Part shown: positions 1 to 9,214 of the stretch, piece by piece
Position numbering within the stretch: position 1 is the first letter of the stretch
How the letters are laid out: every line of letters begins with the position of its first letter
Origin: Bacillus sp. HF117_J1_D
GTDB lineage: Bacteria; Bacillota; Bacilli; Bacillales; Bacillaceae_C
Assembly: GCA_009928435.1 (NCBI GenBank)
Contig: JAABNQ010000029.1
Coordinates: 1-40,755, forward strand
Length of the DNA: 40,755 bases
Reading direction: 5' to 3'
Notes under the pieces: generated by a model
Told to the model about the DNA's origin: nothing
The model's database searches: none
The model's input: the letters and a program-made list of their open reading frames with translations, nothing else
Made by a program: the position numbers and the translations under genes

Positions 1-74
1 GTTTCGCGTGTTTCCTTTATCTCGTCGGAGTCACTCCAGTCTGTACGTCGATGAATAGGCGCTTTTCGCTTTTG

Positions 75-269
75 TTATTTTTGTCCATTTTTTAATCGGA
101 AGTGGAGAGAGATCAGTCGAAATCCTGCCCCAAAATCGAAGGTGGCTAAAATGATCAGTAAGTATACCATGAAACCCCATTCGTTCAACTTTACTTGTTG
201 AACGGCGAAAAACGTGAATACGACTCCAAGCGTGATATAAATCAAGCCGGAAAATAACGGCGACCTCAT
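75..269 (-). CDS. ydiK: YdiK-like small membrane protein (DUF4305)
   Basis: A 64-residue protein with two hydrophobic segments (about residues 7-25 and 33-55) and a short basic tail. It resembles B. subtilis YdiK, a small integral membrane protein of unknown function next to ydiL and groES. I start it at ATG 269 because its ATGA overlaps the ydiL stop codon and a GGGAGG ribosome binding site lies nine bases upstream; the frame stays open to an earlier ATG at 290 that has no such site. Translational coupling implies an operon with ydiL. The synteny ydiK-ydiL-groESL is as in B. subtilis. No catalytic motif is visible. Confidence 0.8.
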   Translation of the reverse strand: MRSPLFSGLIYITLGVVFTFFAVQQVKLNEWGFMVYLLIILATFDFGAGFRLISLHFRLKNGQK

Positions 270-1009
270 AAAAAGAAACCTCCCATCCACTGCAACAAGT
301 GTATAAAGCTTTGAATATTTTTTTCCAGATTTTCCGGGATGAACCGCTGTACCACAACAACAAGTGTGTTCATCATGACATGAGCGATAATGGGGACGAT
401 AATCCTTTTAGTTTGTACATATAAAAAAGCGAAGACAAATCCCATTGCTGTATACAATATCAAGTGGATTGGCTCCATATGTGCAAAAGCAAAGATAACA
501 GAGCTGATGACTGCCGCCATCCCAAATGGCAGCCGGTTGTAGAGCGTCCCGAAGATGACTTTTCTAAAAACGATTTCTTCCAGAATTGGCCCGATAATGG
601 AGCTGATCAGAACAATTGCAGGAAAGAGATCAATCAGCTTTAAAATTTCCTGCGTATTTTCTGACCCTGGAGTTACTCCAATCATCTGTTCAATGCTTGC
701 TGCGATGACTTGGGCAAAAAAGGCCATGAAAATCCCGCCTGCAGCCCAAACAAGAGACAGACCTAATGAAAGGGGAGCAGCCTGTTCAAGTTTATTGTGT
801 TTTTCATTTTTCCGAAGAAGAAACAATACGATGGCGAGTCCGACTAAAAAACTAAAAACAAGCCAATAACCTGTTGCTTGGATCTCCGCATCCTTAGGAG
901 AAAGGTTGAATCCTTTTATTCCAATCGCATAAAAAAGCGGCATGCCGATCAAGCCGGATAGCTGCATAGCAATATAGGTTATGACAATCAAGATATATCT
1001 TCTATTCAT
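266..1009 (-). CDS. ydiL: CPBP family intramembrane metalloprotease, YdiL-like
   Basis: A 247-residue polytopic membrane protein. It carries the CPBP (Abi/CAAX protease) signatures: EExxxR with Glu144, Glu145 and Arg149, a second motif FAFAHME with His177, and a third His209 before MMN. About six to eight hydrophobic segments are visible. Family members are intramembrane glutamic/metallo-proteases, or act in CAAX-type processing and bacteriocin immunity; the substrate here is unknown. Start ATG 1009 follows an AAAGGGA site. A sigma-A-like promoter lies just upstream (1051-1079). The gene overlaps ydiK by four bases. Length and neighbourhood match B. subtilis YdiL. Confidence 0.85.
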   Translation of the reverse strand: MNRRYILIVITYIAMQLSGLIGMPLFYAIGIKGFNLSPKDAEIQATGYWLVFSFLVGLAIVLFLLRKNEKHNKLEQAAPLSLGLSLVWAAGGIFMAFFAQVIAASIEQMIGVTPGSENTQEILKLIDLFPAIVLISSIIGPILEEIVFRKVIFGTLYNRLPFGMAAVISSVIFAFAHMEPIHLILYTAMGFVFAFLYVQTKRIIVPIIAHVMMNTLVVVVQRFIPENLEKNIQSFIHLLQWMGGFFL

Positions 1010-1050
1010 AAAGTTAAGTCCCTTTCACCGATATGAAAACCGCAATTTCC

Positions 1051-1079
1051 ATTTTACTAATAAATACTAAGGGATTCAA
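1051..1079 (-). promoter_or_regulatory. Sigma-A-type promoter for ydiL-ydiK
   Basis: On the minus strand, TTGAAT (1079-1074) and TAAAAT (1056-1051) are separated by exactly 17 bases, about 40 bases before the ydiL start. Both hexamers are close to consensus. Confidence 0.55.
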
Positions 1080-1083
1080 ACCG

Positions 1084-1100
1084 GGAGCCTTCGAGGCTCA
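1084..1100 (-). terminator. Weak hairpin at the end of the AEC permease gene
   Basis: A GAGCC/GGCTC stem with a five-base loop sits on the permease stop codon. It has only a short T-containing tail on the minus strand, so it is a weak terminator candidate. Confidence 0.35.
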
Positions 1101-2003
1101 TACTCCTACAAGGAATAGCACGTATGGAATCGTCAGCAAACTGACAATCGTTGTGATGAATGTTGTAAATGAAACCAGATCAGGCTCCGTATCAAATTGA
1201 ATGGCCAGCAGAGTCGTATTGGCTGCGGCTGGCATAGACGCCTGGATGAAAAGTACGGCTTTGATCAAATCATTCATGGGCAAGAAATATAAAATAAGAA
1301 GGGCAATCAACGGTGACACAATCATCCGGATGCCAACAGTAGCTGAGACGTATCTGTAGGCAACCCGCTTTCTTTGTATGGCAGCCAACTGCATCCCAAG
1401 TACAAGCATGACCGTCGGAATGGAGGCGTCTGCAACGAGTTCGACGGCATTCATTAGGGTATCCGGCAGATGAATAGAAAGAAGCTGTAAAGCAAGACCA
1501 AGGATTGCTCCATAAATGACAGGCATCTTCACCACTTGCATGACAGCATCCCGAATGGACGCATTTTCTTTTCCACCAATCGACGCCACTAGAATTCCAA
1601 TCGAGTTCATCAAAAATGACTGAAAAACCATCATGATGACTGCATAATCGAAGGCCACCGCTCCAAGCGCAAACAACACAACCGGCGCTCCGTAATTTCC
1701 GCTGTTCATAAATGCTCCGCCCAGAATCATTGCCGAGAGCTTCGGTCTGTCCGCTCGCATGATCAACCCCGTTATCCAAGTGATTACAATCAGAATGGTC
1801 GATAAAAGACAACAGAATAGAAAGATATAAATATAGTCCATCGTGACTTCATTTGTATAAAAAGTACGGAAGGCGAGAAATGGCGACATCAAATAAAGCG
1901 CCACTTTCGAAATAGATTTTATATCAAATCCAATGAGCTTTTGTCCAAGCCAGCCTGCAAAAAATATTAAAAAAACAGGTAATACGATTAAAAACAAATC
2001 CAC
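1098..2003 (-). CDS. AEC family transporter (auxin efflux carrier/malate permease type)
   Basis: A 301-residue membrane protein with about ten hydrophobic segments. The paired-domain layout is typical of the AEC family, with GxxMNSGNYGAP around residues 97-108 as the conserved crossover-type motif and a Gly/Ala/Asn-rich MPAAANTTLLA motif near the C-terminus. Bacterial members export or exchange organic acids such as malate; the substrate cannot be read from sequence. I start at GTG 2003 (VDLFLIVLPVF), because it directly precedes the first membrane segment and has GGAG upstream. The open frame runs 30 codons further, into the terminator of the preceding gene. The gene lies between that terminator and ydiL. 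Confidence 0.8.
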   Translation of the reverse strand: MDLFLIVLPVFLIFFAGWLGQKLIGFDIKSISKVALYLMSPFLAFRTFYTNEVTMDYIYIFLFCCLLSTILIVITWITGLIMRADRPKLSAMILGGAFMNSGNYGAPVVLFALGAVAFDYAVIMMVFQSFLMNSIGILVASIGGKENASIRDAVMQVVKMPVIYGAILGLALQLLSIHLPDTLMNAVELVADASIPTVMLVLGMQLAAIQRKRVAYRYVSATVGIRMIVSPLIALLILYFLPMNDLIKAVLFIQASMPAAANTTLLAIQFDTEPDLVSFTTFITTIVSLLTIPYVLFLVGV

Positions 2004-2076
2004 GTGGCATTCATCTCCATTTGCGTATCTTACTCTATCATACCAAATAGAGACCCAGCAAATGGTCTGGGAGTAT

Positions 2077-2115
2077 AAAAAAATCCAAGCCATCCAGTAA
2101 GAGATGGTTTGGATT
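2077..2115 (-). terminator. Rho-independent terminator of the amino acid ABC operon
   Basis: A 13-bp stem (2082-2094 with 2103-2115, one wobble pair), an eight-base loop and a run of seven T on the minus strand, just after the ATPase gene. Confidence 0.85.
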
Positions 2116-2126
2116 TTGGTAGAATA

Positions 2127-2849
2127 CTATAAAACTTTACTCAAAAAGGCCTTTGTCCTCTCATTGTTAGGTGAGCCAAAAATTTGTTCAGGAGGTCCTT
2201 CTTCAACAAGAACCCCTTGGTCTATGAACAATACGCGATCTCCCATTTCCCTTGCAAACCCCATTTCATGCGTTACAACAACCATCGTCATTCCATCCAG
2301 TGCCAATTGTTTCATGACATCGAGAACTTCTTTGACCATCTCAGGGTCAAGGGCGGAGGTGGGTTCGTCAAACAGCATGACTTTTGGTCTCATCGCCAAC
2401 GCTCTGGCAATGGCGACTCTTTGCATCTGACCTCCTGATAATTGTTCGGGATAGGCATTTGCTTTGTCTCCTAGTCCTACCTTTTGAAGCAACTGGTGCG
2501 CCAGCTCCTCGGCGTCACGAGGAGCCATTTTCCTAATTTTAATTGGAGAAATTGTGATGTTGTCAAGCACAGTCATATGAGGGAAGAGATTAAACTGCTG
2601 AAAAACCATTCCCACTTCTTTCCTAATTTCGTTTATATCCGTTTTGGGATCGTTGATTTTGACACCATCAATATAAATGGAACCATCTGTGATCTCTTCC
2701 AATAGGTTAATACAGCGAAGGAAGGTGCTTTTTCCCGATCCGCTCGGTCCGATGACACAGATGACTTCTTTTTCATTTATTTCGTAATCGATCCCTTTTA
2801 AGACTTGCAGTTGTCCGAACGATTTATGAAGCCCTTGAATTTTAATCAT
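2127..2849 (-). CDS. Polar amino acid ABC transporter ATP-binding protein (GlnQ/HisP type)
   Basis: A 240-residue ABC ATPase, the usual length for the amino acid importer class. Walker [10 protein letters not shown] is at residues 34-42, the Q-loop is in [11 protein letters not shown] (81-91), the signature LSGGQ is at 137-141, Walker B VMLFDEP is at 157-163, and a switch His follows in VVVTHEMG. The [10 protein letters not shown] stretch is characteristic of GlnQ/HisP/ArtM proteins. It energises uptake by the permease encoded just upstream. Its ATG overlaps the permease stop in an ATGA, showing translational coupling. It is the last gene of the operon and is followed by a terminator. Confidence 0.93.
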   Translation of the reverse strand: MIKIQGLHKSFGQLQVLKGIDYEINEKEVICVIGPSGSGKSTFLRCINLLEEITDGSIYIDGVKINDPKTDINEIRKEVGMVFQQFNLFPHMTVLDNITISPIKIRKMAPRDAEELAHQLLQKVGLGDKANAYPEQLSGGQMQRVAIARALAMRPKVMLFDEPTSALDPEMVKEVLDVMKQLALDGMTMVVVTHEMGFAREMGDRVLFIDQGVLVEEGPPEQIFGSPNNERTKAFLSKVL

Positions 2850-3586
2850 TTGTTCACCTCTATTGCTGAGCGGCCGAATGTGAATACTCGTCTCCTTTGC
2901 CGCGGAATGTAGCTATTGCTGAAACGTTTTTCCACATAGGTTATTACTTTTGTAAATAACCAGGTGAGGACTAAGTATAAGATGGCCACTGTTATATAAG
3001 GCTCCCAGAATCTGGCGTAAGCTCCAGCGACAACTTTACCCGCGTAGAGTAGATCGTTTGCTGCAATAACAGTGACGAGAGATGAGTCTTTCAATAATGC
3101 GATTAATTCGTTCCCAAGAGGAGGGACCATCCGCCGGAACGCTTGCGGAAGAATGATATGTTTCATAGCAACGTTTCTTGGCATACCAAGTGATCTAGCC
3201 GCTTCCATTTGTCCTTTTTCGATCGATTGGATTCCTGCACGGATGATCTCCGCATTATAGGCTCCACAGTTAAGTGCAAGAGCAATCGCTCCAGATACAA
3301 AATATCCGAGAGAGTGTCCAAATACGGACGGGATAAGAGCTAAGTGGATAAGCAGGATCTGCACCAAAAGGGGTGTTCCGCGGAAAAAGTCTACAAAGTA
3401 TTTACAAGGATAGTAGATCCATTTTCTTTTGGACAGCTTGCCCATTCCGATAAACAGACCCAAAATGATTCCGCTTACATAACCGACAGCGGTGAGGGCT
3501 AGAGTGATCCATAGACCCCGGATAAACAGTTCCTTGTAGTTCCAAATCATATCCAGCCGAATATCTAAAAAATCTATTATAACCAC
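2846..3586 (-). CDS. Amino acid ABC transporter permease (HisM/GlnP type)
   Basis: A membrane protein of about 246 residues with five to six transmembrane segments. The EAA loop reads [33 protein letters not shown], in two pieces around residues 142-175, typical of polar amino acid permeases. It forms the channel of the importer with the neighbouring binding protein and ATPase. The start is unsettled. The best ribosome binding site (GGAGG at 3590-3586) overlaps the GTG at 3586, and the only in-frame ATG (3550) lies about 30 bases away with no site of its own. An AUA or AUU codon near 3574-3577 would have ideal spacing. Confidence 0.88.
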   Translation of the reverse strand: MVIIDFLDIRLDMIWNYKELFIRGLWITLALTAVGYVSGIILGLFIGMGKLSKRKWIYYPCKYFVDFFRGTPLLVQILLIHLALIPSVFGHSLGYFVSGAIALALNCGAYNAEIIRAGIQSIEKGQMEAARSLGMPRNVAMKHIILPQAFRRMVPPLGNELIALLKDSSLVTVIAANDLLYAGKVVAGAYARFWEPYITVAILYLVLTWLFTKVITYVEKRFSNSYIPRQRRRVFTFGRSAIEVNK

Positions 3587-3630
3587 CTCCAGATTGAGTG
3601 AACGATGTTCATAGGCTAAGAAGCAACTTC

Positions 3631-4434
3631 TTACTCAACATCAAAGCCGGTGATCTCTTTCAACTTTCCGTTCTCTTTAACTTTTTTGATTCCTTCATTT
3701 AATAGATTGACAACCTCAGAGTTTCCTTTTTTAACCATTAATCCGTAGTATTCTTTTTCAGCACTGTCATCTTCAACGATTTCAACTTCTACGTTGGGAT
3801 TATTTTTAATGTACTCGTTAACGGTGGAGTTATCTCCAACAGATGCGTCCGCATTTCCGTTAAGTAACTCCTCAATAGCAAGCGGCATTGTTTCGGAAGC
3901 TACGATCTTGGAACTTGTTTTGCCTTGAATTTCTTTCATCATTGTGTGGCCTGTTGTGTTGATTTGAACGGAAACTTTCTTATCTTTTAAATTTTGGAAG
4001 GATTGAATATCCGATCCTTTTTTCACAAGAATAACCTGGTTAGCGATGTAGTATGGTTCAGAAAAATCAAAGGATTCCTGGCGCTCTTCTGTGATGGTAA
4101 TAGAAGAAACCGCGAAGTCCACTTCTCCGTTCTCTACTGCAGGAAAAAGAGGCTCCCACCCGATGTTCTTAAATTCAACTTCAACACCAGCTTCTTCTGC
4201 AACCGCTTTCACAATATCGATGTCAATACCGACGATATTTCCGTTATTATCCATAGATTCCATTGGTGCGTATGTAGCATCTGTTCCGACAACGAGTTTT
4301 TTCTTGCCGTCGCTGTCGCCATTACTGCCGCTTGCAGGTTCCGCATCGTCTGTTCCTTTTCCGCAGCCAAGTAATAGGGCAGTCAAACCTAATAAGAGAA
4401 AACCCAGTGACCAAAAGCGTGATACCCTTTTCAT
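3631..4434 (-). CDS. Amino acid ABC transporter substrate-binding lipoprotein
   Basis: A 267-residue periplasmic-binding-protein-like lipoprotein. A signal peptide ends in a lipobox with Cys24 (ALLLGC), followed by a Ser/Gly/Asp-rich linker. The family 3 solute-binding fold then starts at KKLVVGTDATYAPMES, with the signature GIDIDIVKAVAEEAG and the ligand-contacting ERQESFDFSEPY motif. It captures a polar or charged amino acid outside the membrane and delivers it to the permease. The precise ligand (Gln, Arg or cystine class) cannot be told by eye. It is the first gene of a three-gene operon, read from a clear promoter at 4511-4539. Confidence 0.92.
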   Translation of the reverse strand: MKRVSRFWSLGFLLLGLTALLLGCGKGTDDAEPASGSNGDSDGKKKLVVGTDATYAPMESMDNNGNIVGIDIDIVKAVAEEAGVEVEFKNIGWEPLFPAVENGEVDFAVSSITITEERQESFDFSEPYYIANQVILVKKGSDIQSFQNLKDKKVSVQINTTGHTMMKEIQGKTSSKIVASETMPLAIEELLNGNADASVGDNSTVNEYIKNNPNVEVEIVEDDSAEKEYYGLMVKKGNSEVVNLLNEGIKKVKENGKLKEITGFDVE

Positions 4435-4510
4435 AATGTTTTTCCCCCTTGTTATTTTCTACATCATTCTGAGGTTGAATATTTTTCTGTCACTTCTGAT
4501 GATTAACACA

Positions 4511-4539
4511 ATTATAAGCGAATTTATAGGGTGAATCAA
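4511..4539 (-). promoter_or_regulatory. Sigma-A promoter of the amino acid ABC operon
   Basis: On the minus strand, TTGATT (4539-4534), a 17-base spacer and a perfect TATAAT (4516-4511), about 77 bases before the lipoprotein start. Confidence 0.7.
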
Positions 4540-4569
4540 TACAACAATTATTTTTGAAAAACGTGTCCT

Positions 4570-4633
4570 GGTGCGAAATCAGCGCTTTAACGCATTACCG
4601 CACCGGGGGTCAGACCCCGGGAGAAACTTTTTT
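4570..4633. repeat. Nested hairpins with GGGGTCAGACCCC palindrome (copy 1)
   Basis: GGTGCG (4570-4575) pairs with CGCACC (4599-4604). This is followed by CCGGGG and CCCCGG arms (4603-4608, 4615-4620) around a GTCAGA loop, then GAGAAAC and six T. The core GGGGTC-A-GACCCC (4606-4618) recurs at 25961 and 27934. It lies between divergent operons and could insulate them; the plus-strand T-run makes it terminator-like. Confidence 0.7.
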
Positions 4634-4653
4634 AAAAAATGAATGGTTAAGGC

Positions 4654-4685
4654 TTGCAAATGGAAAACAAATTATTTAATATAAT
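4654..4685 (+). promoter_or_regulatory. groESL promoter region
   Basis: TTGCAA at 4654-4659 is the probable -35. An AT-rich block with overlapping -10 candidates follows: TAATAT at 4677 with a 17-base spacer, or TATAAT at 4680 with 20. CIRCE begins eight bases downstream, the usual geometry for HrcA-repressed sigma-A promoters. Which -10 is used is not decidable by eye. Confidence 0.6.
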
Positions 4686-4692
4686 ACTTGTG

Positions 4693-4719
4693 TTAGCACT
4701 CAGGGTGTTAGAGTGCTAA
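4693..4719 (+). promoter_or_regulatory. CIRCE operator (HrcA binding site)
   Basis: A perfect match to the consensus: TTAGCACTC (4693-4701), nine bases, GAGTGCTAA (4711-4719). HrcA represses class I heat-shock genes through this element, and it stands directly in the groES leader. Confidence 0.98.
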
Positions 4720-4756
4720 TGAAAAATCTACATATACTTTAAGGAGGTTGTTTCAC

Positions 4757-5041
4757 TTGTTAAAACCACTTGGGGATCGTGTAATCATTGAACTGGTGGA
4801 GTCAGAGGAGAAAACAGCGAGCGGCATCGTTCTTCCGGATTCTGCGAAGGAAAAACCGCAGGAGGGTAAGGTAGTTGCTGTTGGAACAGGACGTGTTCTT
4901 GACAGCGGTGAGCGTGTTGCATTGGAAGTATCCGAAGGAGACACTATCATCTTCTCTAAATACGCTGGTACAGAAGTGAAATACCAAGGTACTGAATACT
5001 TAATTTTACGTGAGTCTGACATATTGGCTGTTATCGGCTAA
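4757..5041 (+). CDS. groES: Co-chaperonin GroES
   Basis: A 94-residue Hsp10. It caps the GroEL ring and closes the folding chamber in the cytoplasm. The sequence is nearly that of B. subtilis Gro[15 protein letters not shown] at the N-terminus, the mobile loop [13 protein letters not shown] at about 18-30, and the C-terminal [14 protein letters not shown]. The start is TTG 4757, as in B. subtilis. An AAGGAGG site sits seven or more bases upstream, and an earlier in-frame TTG at 4748 lies inside that site and is rejected. It is transcribed with groEL under CIRCE/HrcA control; the gap to groEL is 54 bases. Confidence 0.98.
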   Translation: MLKPLGDRVIIELVESEEKTASGIVLPDSAKEKPQEGKVVAVGTGRVLDSGERVALEVSEGDTIIFSKYAGTEVKYQGTEYLILRESDILAVIG

Positions 5042-5095
5042 TAAAAAAGAACGCTTTTTATATGAGAGAATTCAACGATAGGGAGGATATTTTAA

Positions 5096-6733
<1,638 letters not shown>

Positions 6734-6820
6734 GGAATCTGCTTGAAACCCTTGATATGACAAAGTTTTGATGGTTATCCGATCTGTTTTTGGCAACATT
6801 TTAATAATAAAATGTTTTTA

Positions 6821-6847
6821 ACACACCACAGTTGTGGTGTGTTTTTT
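6821..6847 (+). terminator. Rho-independent terminator of groESL
   Basis: A perfect 10-bp stem ACACACCACA/TGTGGTGTGT (6821-6830, 6833-6842) with a two-base gap, running into a T-tract. Confidence 0.95.
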
Positions 6848-6914
6848 GTGATGGTTATTGATAATTTATAAAAAAAATTTGATACAATAACGTTAATAAA
6901 CTGTATTGTGACAA

Positions 6915-6945
6915 TTCAACAATCGGGCCATTTTGAGGAATAAGG
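6915..6945. repeat. AATCGGGCCATT...GAATAAGG motif, copy 1
   Basis: TTCAACAATCGGGCCATT is followed by a short TG-rich stretch and GAATAAGG. The same motif recurs at about 7910, 8535 and, degenerate, 9217. It sits about 40 bases before the rRNA methyltransferase gene. Confidence 0.75.
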
Positions 6946-6984
6946 TTCAGAGGATGTATTGATTTGTAGAAAGGGAAAGATGGT

Positions 6985-7863
6985 ATGACCAATAAAGAAA
7001 AAAGTGCAAGAGTAGTAAATAAGGTAGTGGAGATATTTAGATGTCCGATTTGTCATCGATCAATGAAAGTCATTGATTTTAAGAGCCTTATTTGTTCAAA
7101 TAACCATACATTTGACTTTGCAAAACAGGGCTATGTCAATATGCTGACTCGCCCCTCCAATCAACATTATGATAAAAAGTTATTTGAAGCTAGACAAAAA
7201 ATAATTATGGAAAGCAACTTATATTCCTCGTTACACGAGAAAGTTTCAGAAATAATCGGGGAGCATTTGGACGAATCTCATAACCCAACTATTATTTTCG
7301 ACGCTGGTAGTGGCGAAGGTTCACATTTACAAAAAGTCATAGATGAATGTCGTAATAAGAAAATCACTGGTATTGGGTTAGATATTGCAAAAGAAGGCAT
7401 TATAATGGCTTCTAAAAATTATTATAACCCGATTTGGCTAGTTGGTGATTTGGCGGATATTCCTCTAACTAATCAGTCATGCCAGGTTATTTTGAATATC
7501 TTATCGCCTGCTAATTATACGGAGTTCAAAAGAGTTCTAGCCCCTGAAGGTATCATAGTGAAAATTGTACCTCGTCCTAATTACCTCAAAGAATTACGGG
7601 AGGTAATTTTCACGGATAGTAATAAGAGGACTTACACCAATGAGGAAACCAAAGCGCTATTTAAACAAAACTTTCAGCTAGTAAGTGATTTCAGGTTTAC
7701 TTATTTTAAGGAATTAGAACAAACAGAAATATTGAACCTTATTCAAATGTCTCCATTAACTTGGAATGCAGAAAAAGAACAAATTGATTCATTTTTAAAT
7801 CGAGATTCCACTGAGATAACTGTTGATTTGGATATTTTGATTGGTGTAAAAAGTACGTCTTAA
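6985..7863 (+). CDS. RlmA-type 23S rRNA (guanine-N1) methyltransferase, putative
   Basis: A 292-residue protein. An N-terminal zinc ribbon carries Cys20, Cys23, Cys37 and His41 (CPIC...CSNNH). The FDFAKQGYVNML segment follows, typical of RlmA(I)/RlmA(II)/TlrB enzymes. A SAM-binding motif IFDAGSGEGSHL lies at about 104-115, with a downstream NILSPANYTEFKRVLAPEG region. The family methylates G745 or G748 in 23S rRNA helix 35; some members give macrolide (tylosin/mycinamicin) resistance. B. subtilis YxjB is a homologue. Start ATG 6985 follows GAAAGGGAAAGA. The gene is AT-richer than groEL and is flanked by the repeated AATCGGGC motif, suggesting acquired accessory content. Confidence 0.83.
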   Translation: MTNKEKSARVVNKVVEIFRCPICHRSMKVIDFKSLICSNNHTFDFAKQGYVNMLTRPSNQHYDKKLFEARQKIIMESNLYSSLHEKVSEIIGEHLDESHNPTIIFDAGSGEGSHLQKVIDECRNKKITGIGLDIAKEGIIMASKNYYNPIWLVGDLADIPLTNQSCQVILNILSPANYTEFKRVLAPEGIIVKIVPRPNYLKELREVIFTDSNKRTYTNEETKALFKQNFQLVSDFRFTYFKELEQTEILNLIQMSPLTWNAEKEQIDSFLNRDSTEITVDLDILIGVKSTS

Positions 7864-7870
7864 TTTACCG

Positions 7871-7937
7871 CAAACGGGCGCAATTCTAGAATAAGGATTT
7901 GCGTCTGTTCAACAATCGGGCCATTAGTTGAATAAGG
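7871..7937. repeat. Composite AATCGGGC repeat, copy 2 (two half-motifs plus hairpin)
   Basis: The first half-motif is ACGGGCGCAATTCTAGAATAAGG (7874-7896), written here as CGGGCGCAA, TTCTA and GAATAAGG. The second is CAATCGGGCCATT...GAATAAGG (7913-7937). The two CGGGC cores are 42 bases apart. CGGGCGCAA and TTGCGTCTG can pair with wobbles, closing a hairpin over the first half-motif. Confidence 0.75.
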
Positions 7938-7979
7938 GTGAATTATTTAATCGGGTCAAATTGTTTAGGAGGGAACGTA

Positions 7980-8480
7980 TTGATAATTAGGGAGATAAAG
8001 GCATCAGATGCTGAAAGGTTTGCCACCCTTACTCCACAGATCGAGGCAGAATCTGAATATATGCTTTGGGAAGCTGGAGAAAGAAACGTTCCGGTCGAAC
8101 AACAACTGAAGATGATCGAGGGTATTGAACAAAAAGAAAATTCCATCATACTTGTTGCTGAAGGTGATAGCAAAGAATTGGTTGGGTTCTTGATGGCTGT
8201 TGGTGGAAATACAAAGAGAAATAAACATTCGGCCTATATTGTTATGGGAATTTTAAAGGAATATAGGGGAAAAGGGATAGGCACAATGTTATTTAAAAAG
8301 TTGGAGCAATGGGCGTTTAACCAAAATATACATCGTTTGGAACTAACGGTGGTCACTCGCAATAAGGCAGCCATATCGTTATATAAAAAAATGGGTTTTG
8401 AAATTGAAGGAACAAAAAGACATTCTTTATTTATTGATAGCGAATTCGTTGATGAATACTATATGTCAAAACTTTTGTGA
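7980..8480 (+). CDS. GNAT family N-acetyltransferase
   Basis: A 166-residue GNAT protein. Motif A RGKGIGT (residues 96-102) binds the acetyl-CoA pyrophosphate. The ELTVVTRNKAAISLYKKMGFEIEGTKRHS segment, read in parts, is the canonical motif B region, and the ending DEYYMSKLL is common in RimI/RimL-like proteins. The acceptor substrate is unknown. I choose TTG 7980, which follows AGGAGGG by six bases; an upstream GTG at 7938 overlaps the repeat and has no site. The gene lies between two copies of the AATCGGGC composite repeat, like a cassette. Confidence 0.85.
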   Translation: MIIREIKASDAERFATLTPQIEAESEYMLWEAGERNVPVEQQLKMIEGIEQKENSIILVAEGDSKELVGFLMAVGGNTKRNKHSAYIVMGILKEYRGKGIGTMLFKKLEQWAFNQNIHRLELTVVTRNKAAISLYKKMGFEIEGTKRHSLFIDSEFVDEYYMSKLL

Positions 8481-8490
8481 TTCCAGTTTA

Positions 8491-8560
8491 TTCCACAATC
8501 GGGCACCATTATTGAGTAATGGCGTTTGACTTTAATAATCGGGCCATATGGTGGAATAGG
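8491..8560. repeat. Composite AATCGGGC repeat, copy 3
   Basis: The first half-motif, CACAATCGGGCACCATTA (from 8494), includes a CCATTA/TAATGG hairpin (8506-8522). The second, AATAATCGGGCCATATGG (from 8534), runs to GAATAGG. The two CGGGC cores are 40 bases apart, matching the architecture of the copy at 7871. Confidence 0.72.
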
Positions 8561-8611
8561 ATATTTTGTAAAGAATTGGAATTTCATTCATTTGGTGAAG
8601 TTCTAAGAGTG
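8534..8611. repeat. 78-bp direct repeat, copy A
   Basis: Matches 9215-9292 at about 67 of 78 positions by eye. It includes the second half-motif of the composite repeat and the following ATATTTTGTAAAGAATTGG segment. Confidence 0.8.
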
Positions 8612-9004
8612 GTAAATACTTTACAGACATATGAATCGTTAAGTGGAGTACCAAAATCGGCTATGTCAAAATACTAGAAAGAAGCTTTAGCGCATTTCAA
8701 AGATATGAAAGAAGAAATGAAGTCGGAGAGTGGAGACTCTATTATGTATGTCGGGCAAGTGATAGGAATCGTTGGTCGTATAGAAAGTGAAGACGGTCTG
8801 ACAGCGGAGATTAAACTTGATGATGAAGAAGGTGTCAGTTCCTAGAATGAAATAATTGGTTTAAAATATGAATAGGCTTGTAATAAAAAATTACAAGAAG
8901 CAAAGAAATATGTTCCCATCCAAGTGGATATATATTGATGCTCTATGTGCAAGTGCGTTTCAATCATTTCAGATGCAGGATTGCAGTATGAGTATGTGCC
9001 GTAA
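8579..9004 (+). pseudogene. Decayed protein gene with four in-frame stops
   Basis: One reading frame stays protein-like for about 140 codons, with no frameshift, but carries TAG at 8675, 8843 and 8873 and TGA at 8936 before ending at TAA 9002. Segments read EFHSFGEVLRVVNTLQTYES, KEALAHFKDMKEEMKSES, GDSIMYVGQVIGIVGRIESE, then KKLQEAKKYVPIQVDIY and CSMCKCVSIISDAGLQYEYV. Each TAG is one transition from CAG, and the TGA one from TGG. The start is not clear. I do not recognise the family. A CxxC pair near the end could bind metal. The most likely explanation is an accessory gene decaying by point mutation. Confidence 0.6.
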
Positions 9005-9019
9005 TTAGGACAGATTGGA

Positions 9020-9194
9020 GTGAAGAAAAATAAAGAAACCTCGCTTACTATTTCATATTACAACGTTTTTGATAGCTCTTATCGTAGCTATTATTAATTA
9101 TCCATCAACCATCTCGGAAGTGGCTATAACAGTCGCTTGTTGTGCAGTGTTCTTCTATGGTCCACCTGTACTTTTCAGAAAGAAAAAAGAGTAG
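9020..9194 (+). pseudogene. Small two-helix membrane protein, apparently frameshifted
   Basis: From 9039 to the TAG at 9192 the frame reads PRLLFHITTFLIALIVAIIN, then YPSTISEVAITVACCAVFFY and GPPVLFRKKKE. These are two hydrophobic helices with basic ends. The only plausible start, GTG 9020, is one base out of frame; removing one A from the A-run at 9026-9030 would give VKKIKKPRLLF and a protein of about 58 residues. It could instead be intact with an unusual start. The family is not recognised. Confidence 0.5.
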
Positions 9195-9214
9195 TTTTGC
9201 TTAAAGTAGATTTC

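Noticed and set aside
31-363. 110-codon frame across ydiK and the end of ydiL
   Set aside because: The in-operon frames ydiL and ydiK are coupled by ATGA and have ribosome sites; this frame has none. The first 74 bases of the window show nothing I can assign.
1270-1812. 180-codon frame within the AEC permease gene, same strand
   Set aside because: Trp/Cys/His-rich translation typical of an out-of-frame read of a membrane protein gene.
8579-9004. Stop-codon recoding (for example amber readthrough) in the interrupted frame
   Set aside because: Mixed TAG and TGA, no known recoding signal, and neighbouring genes use normal stops; decay explains it more simply.
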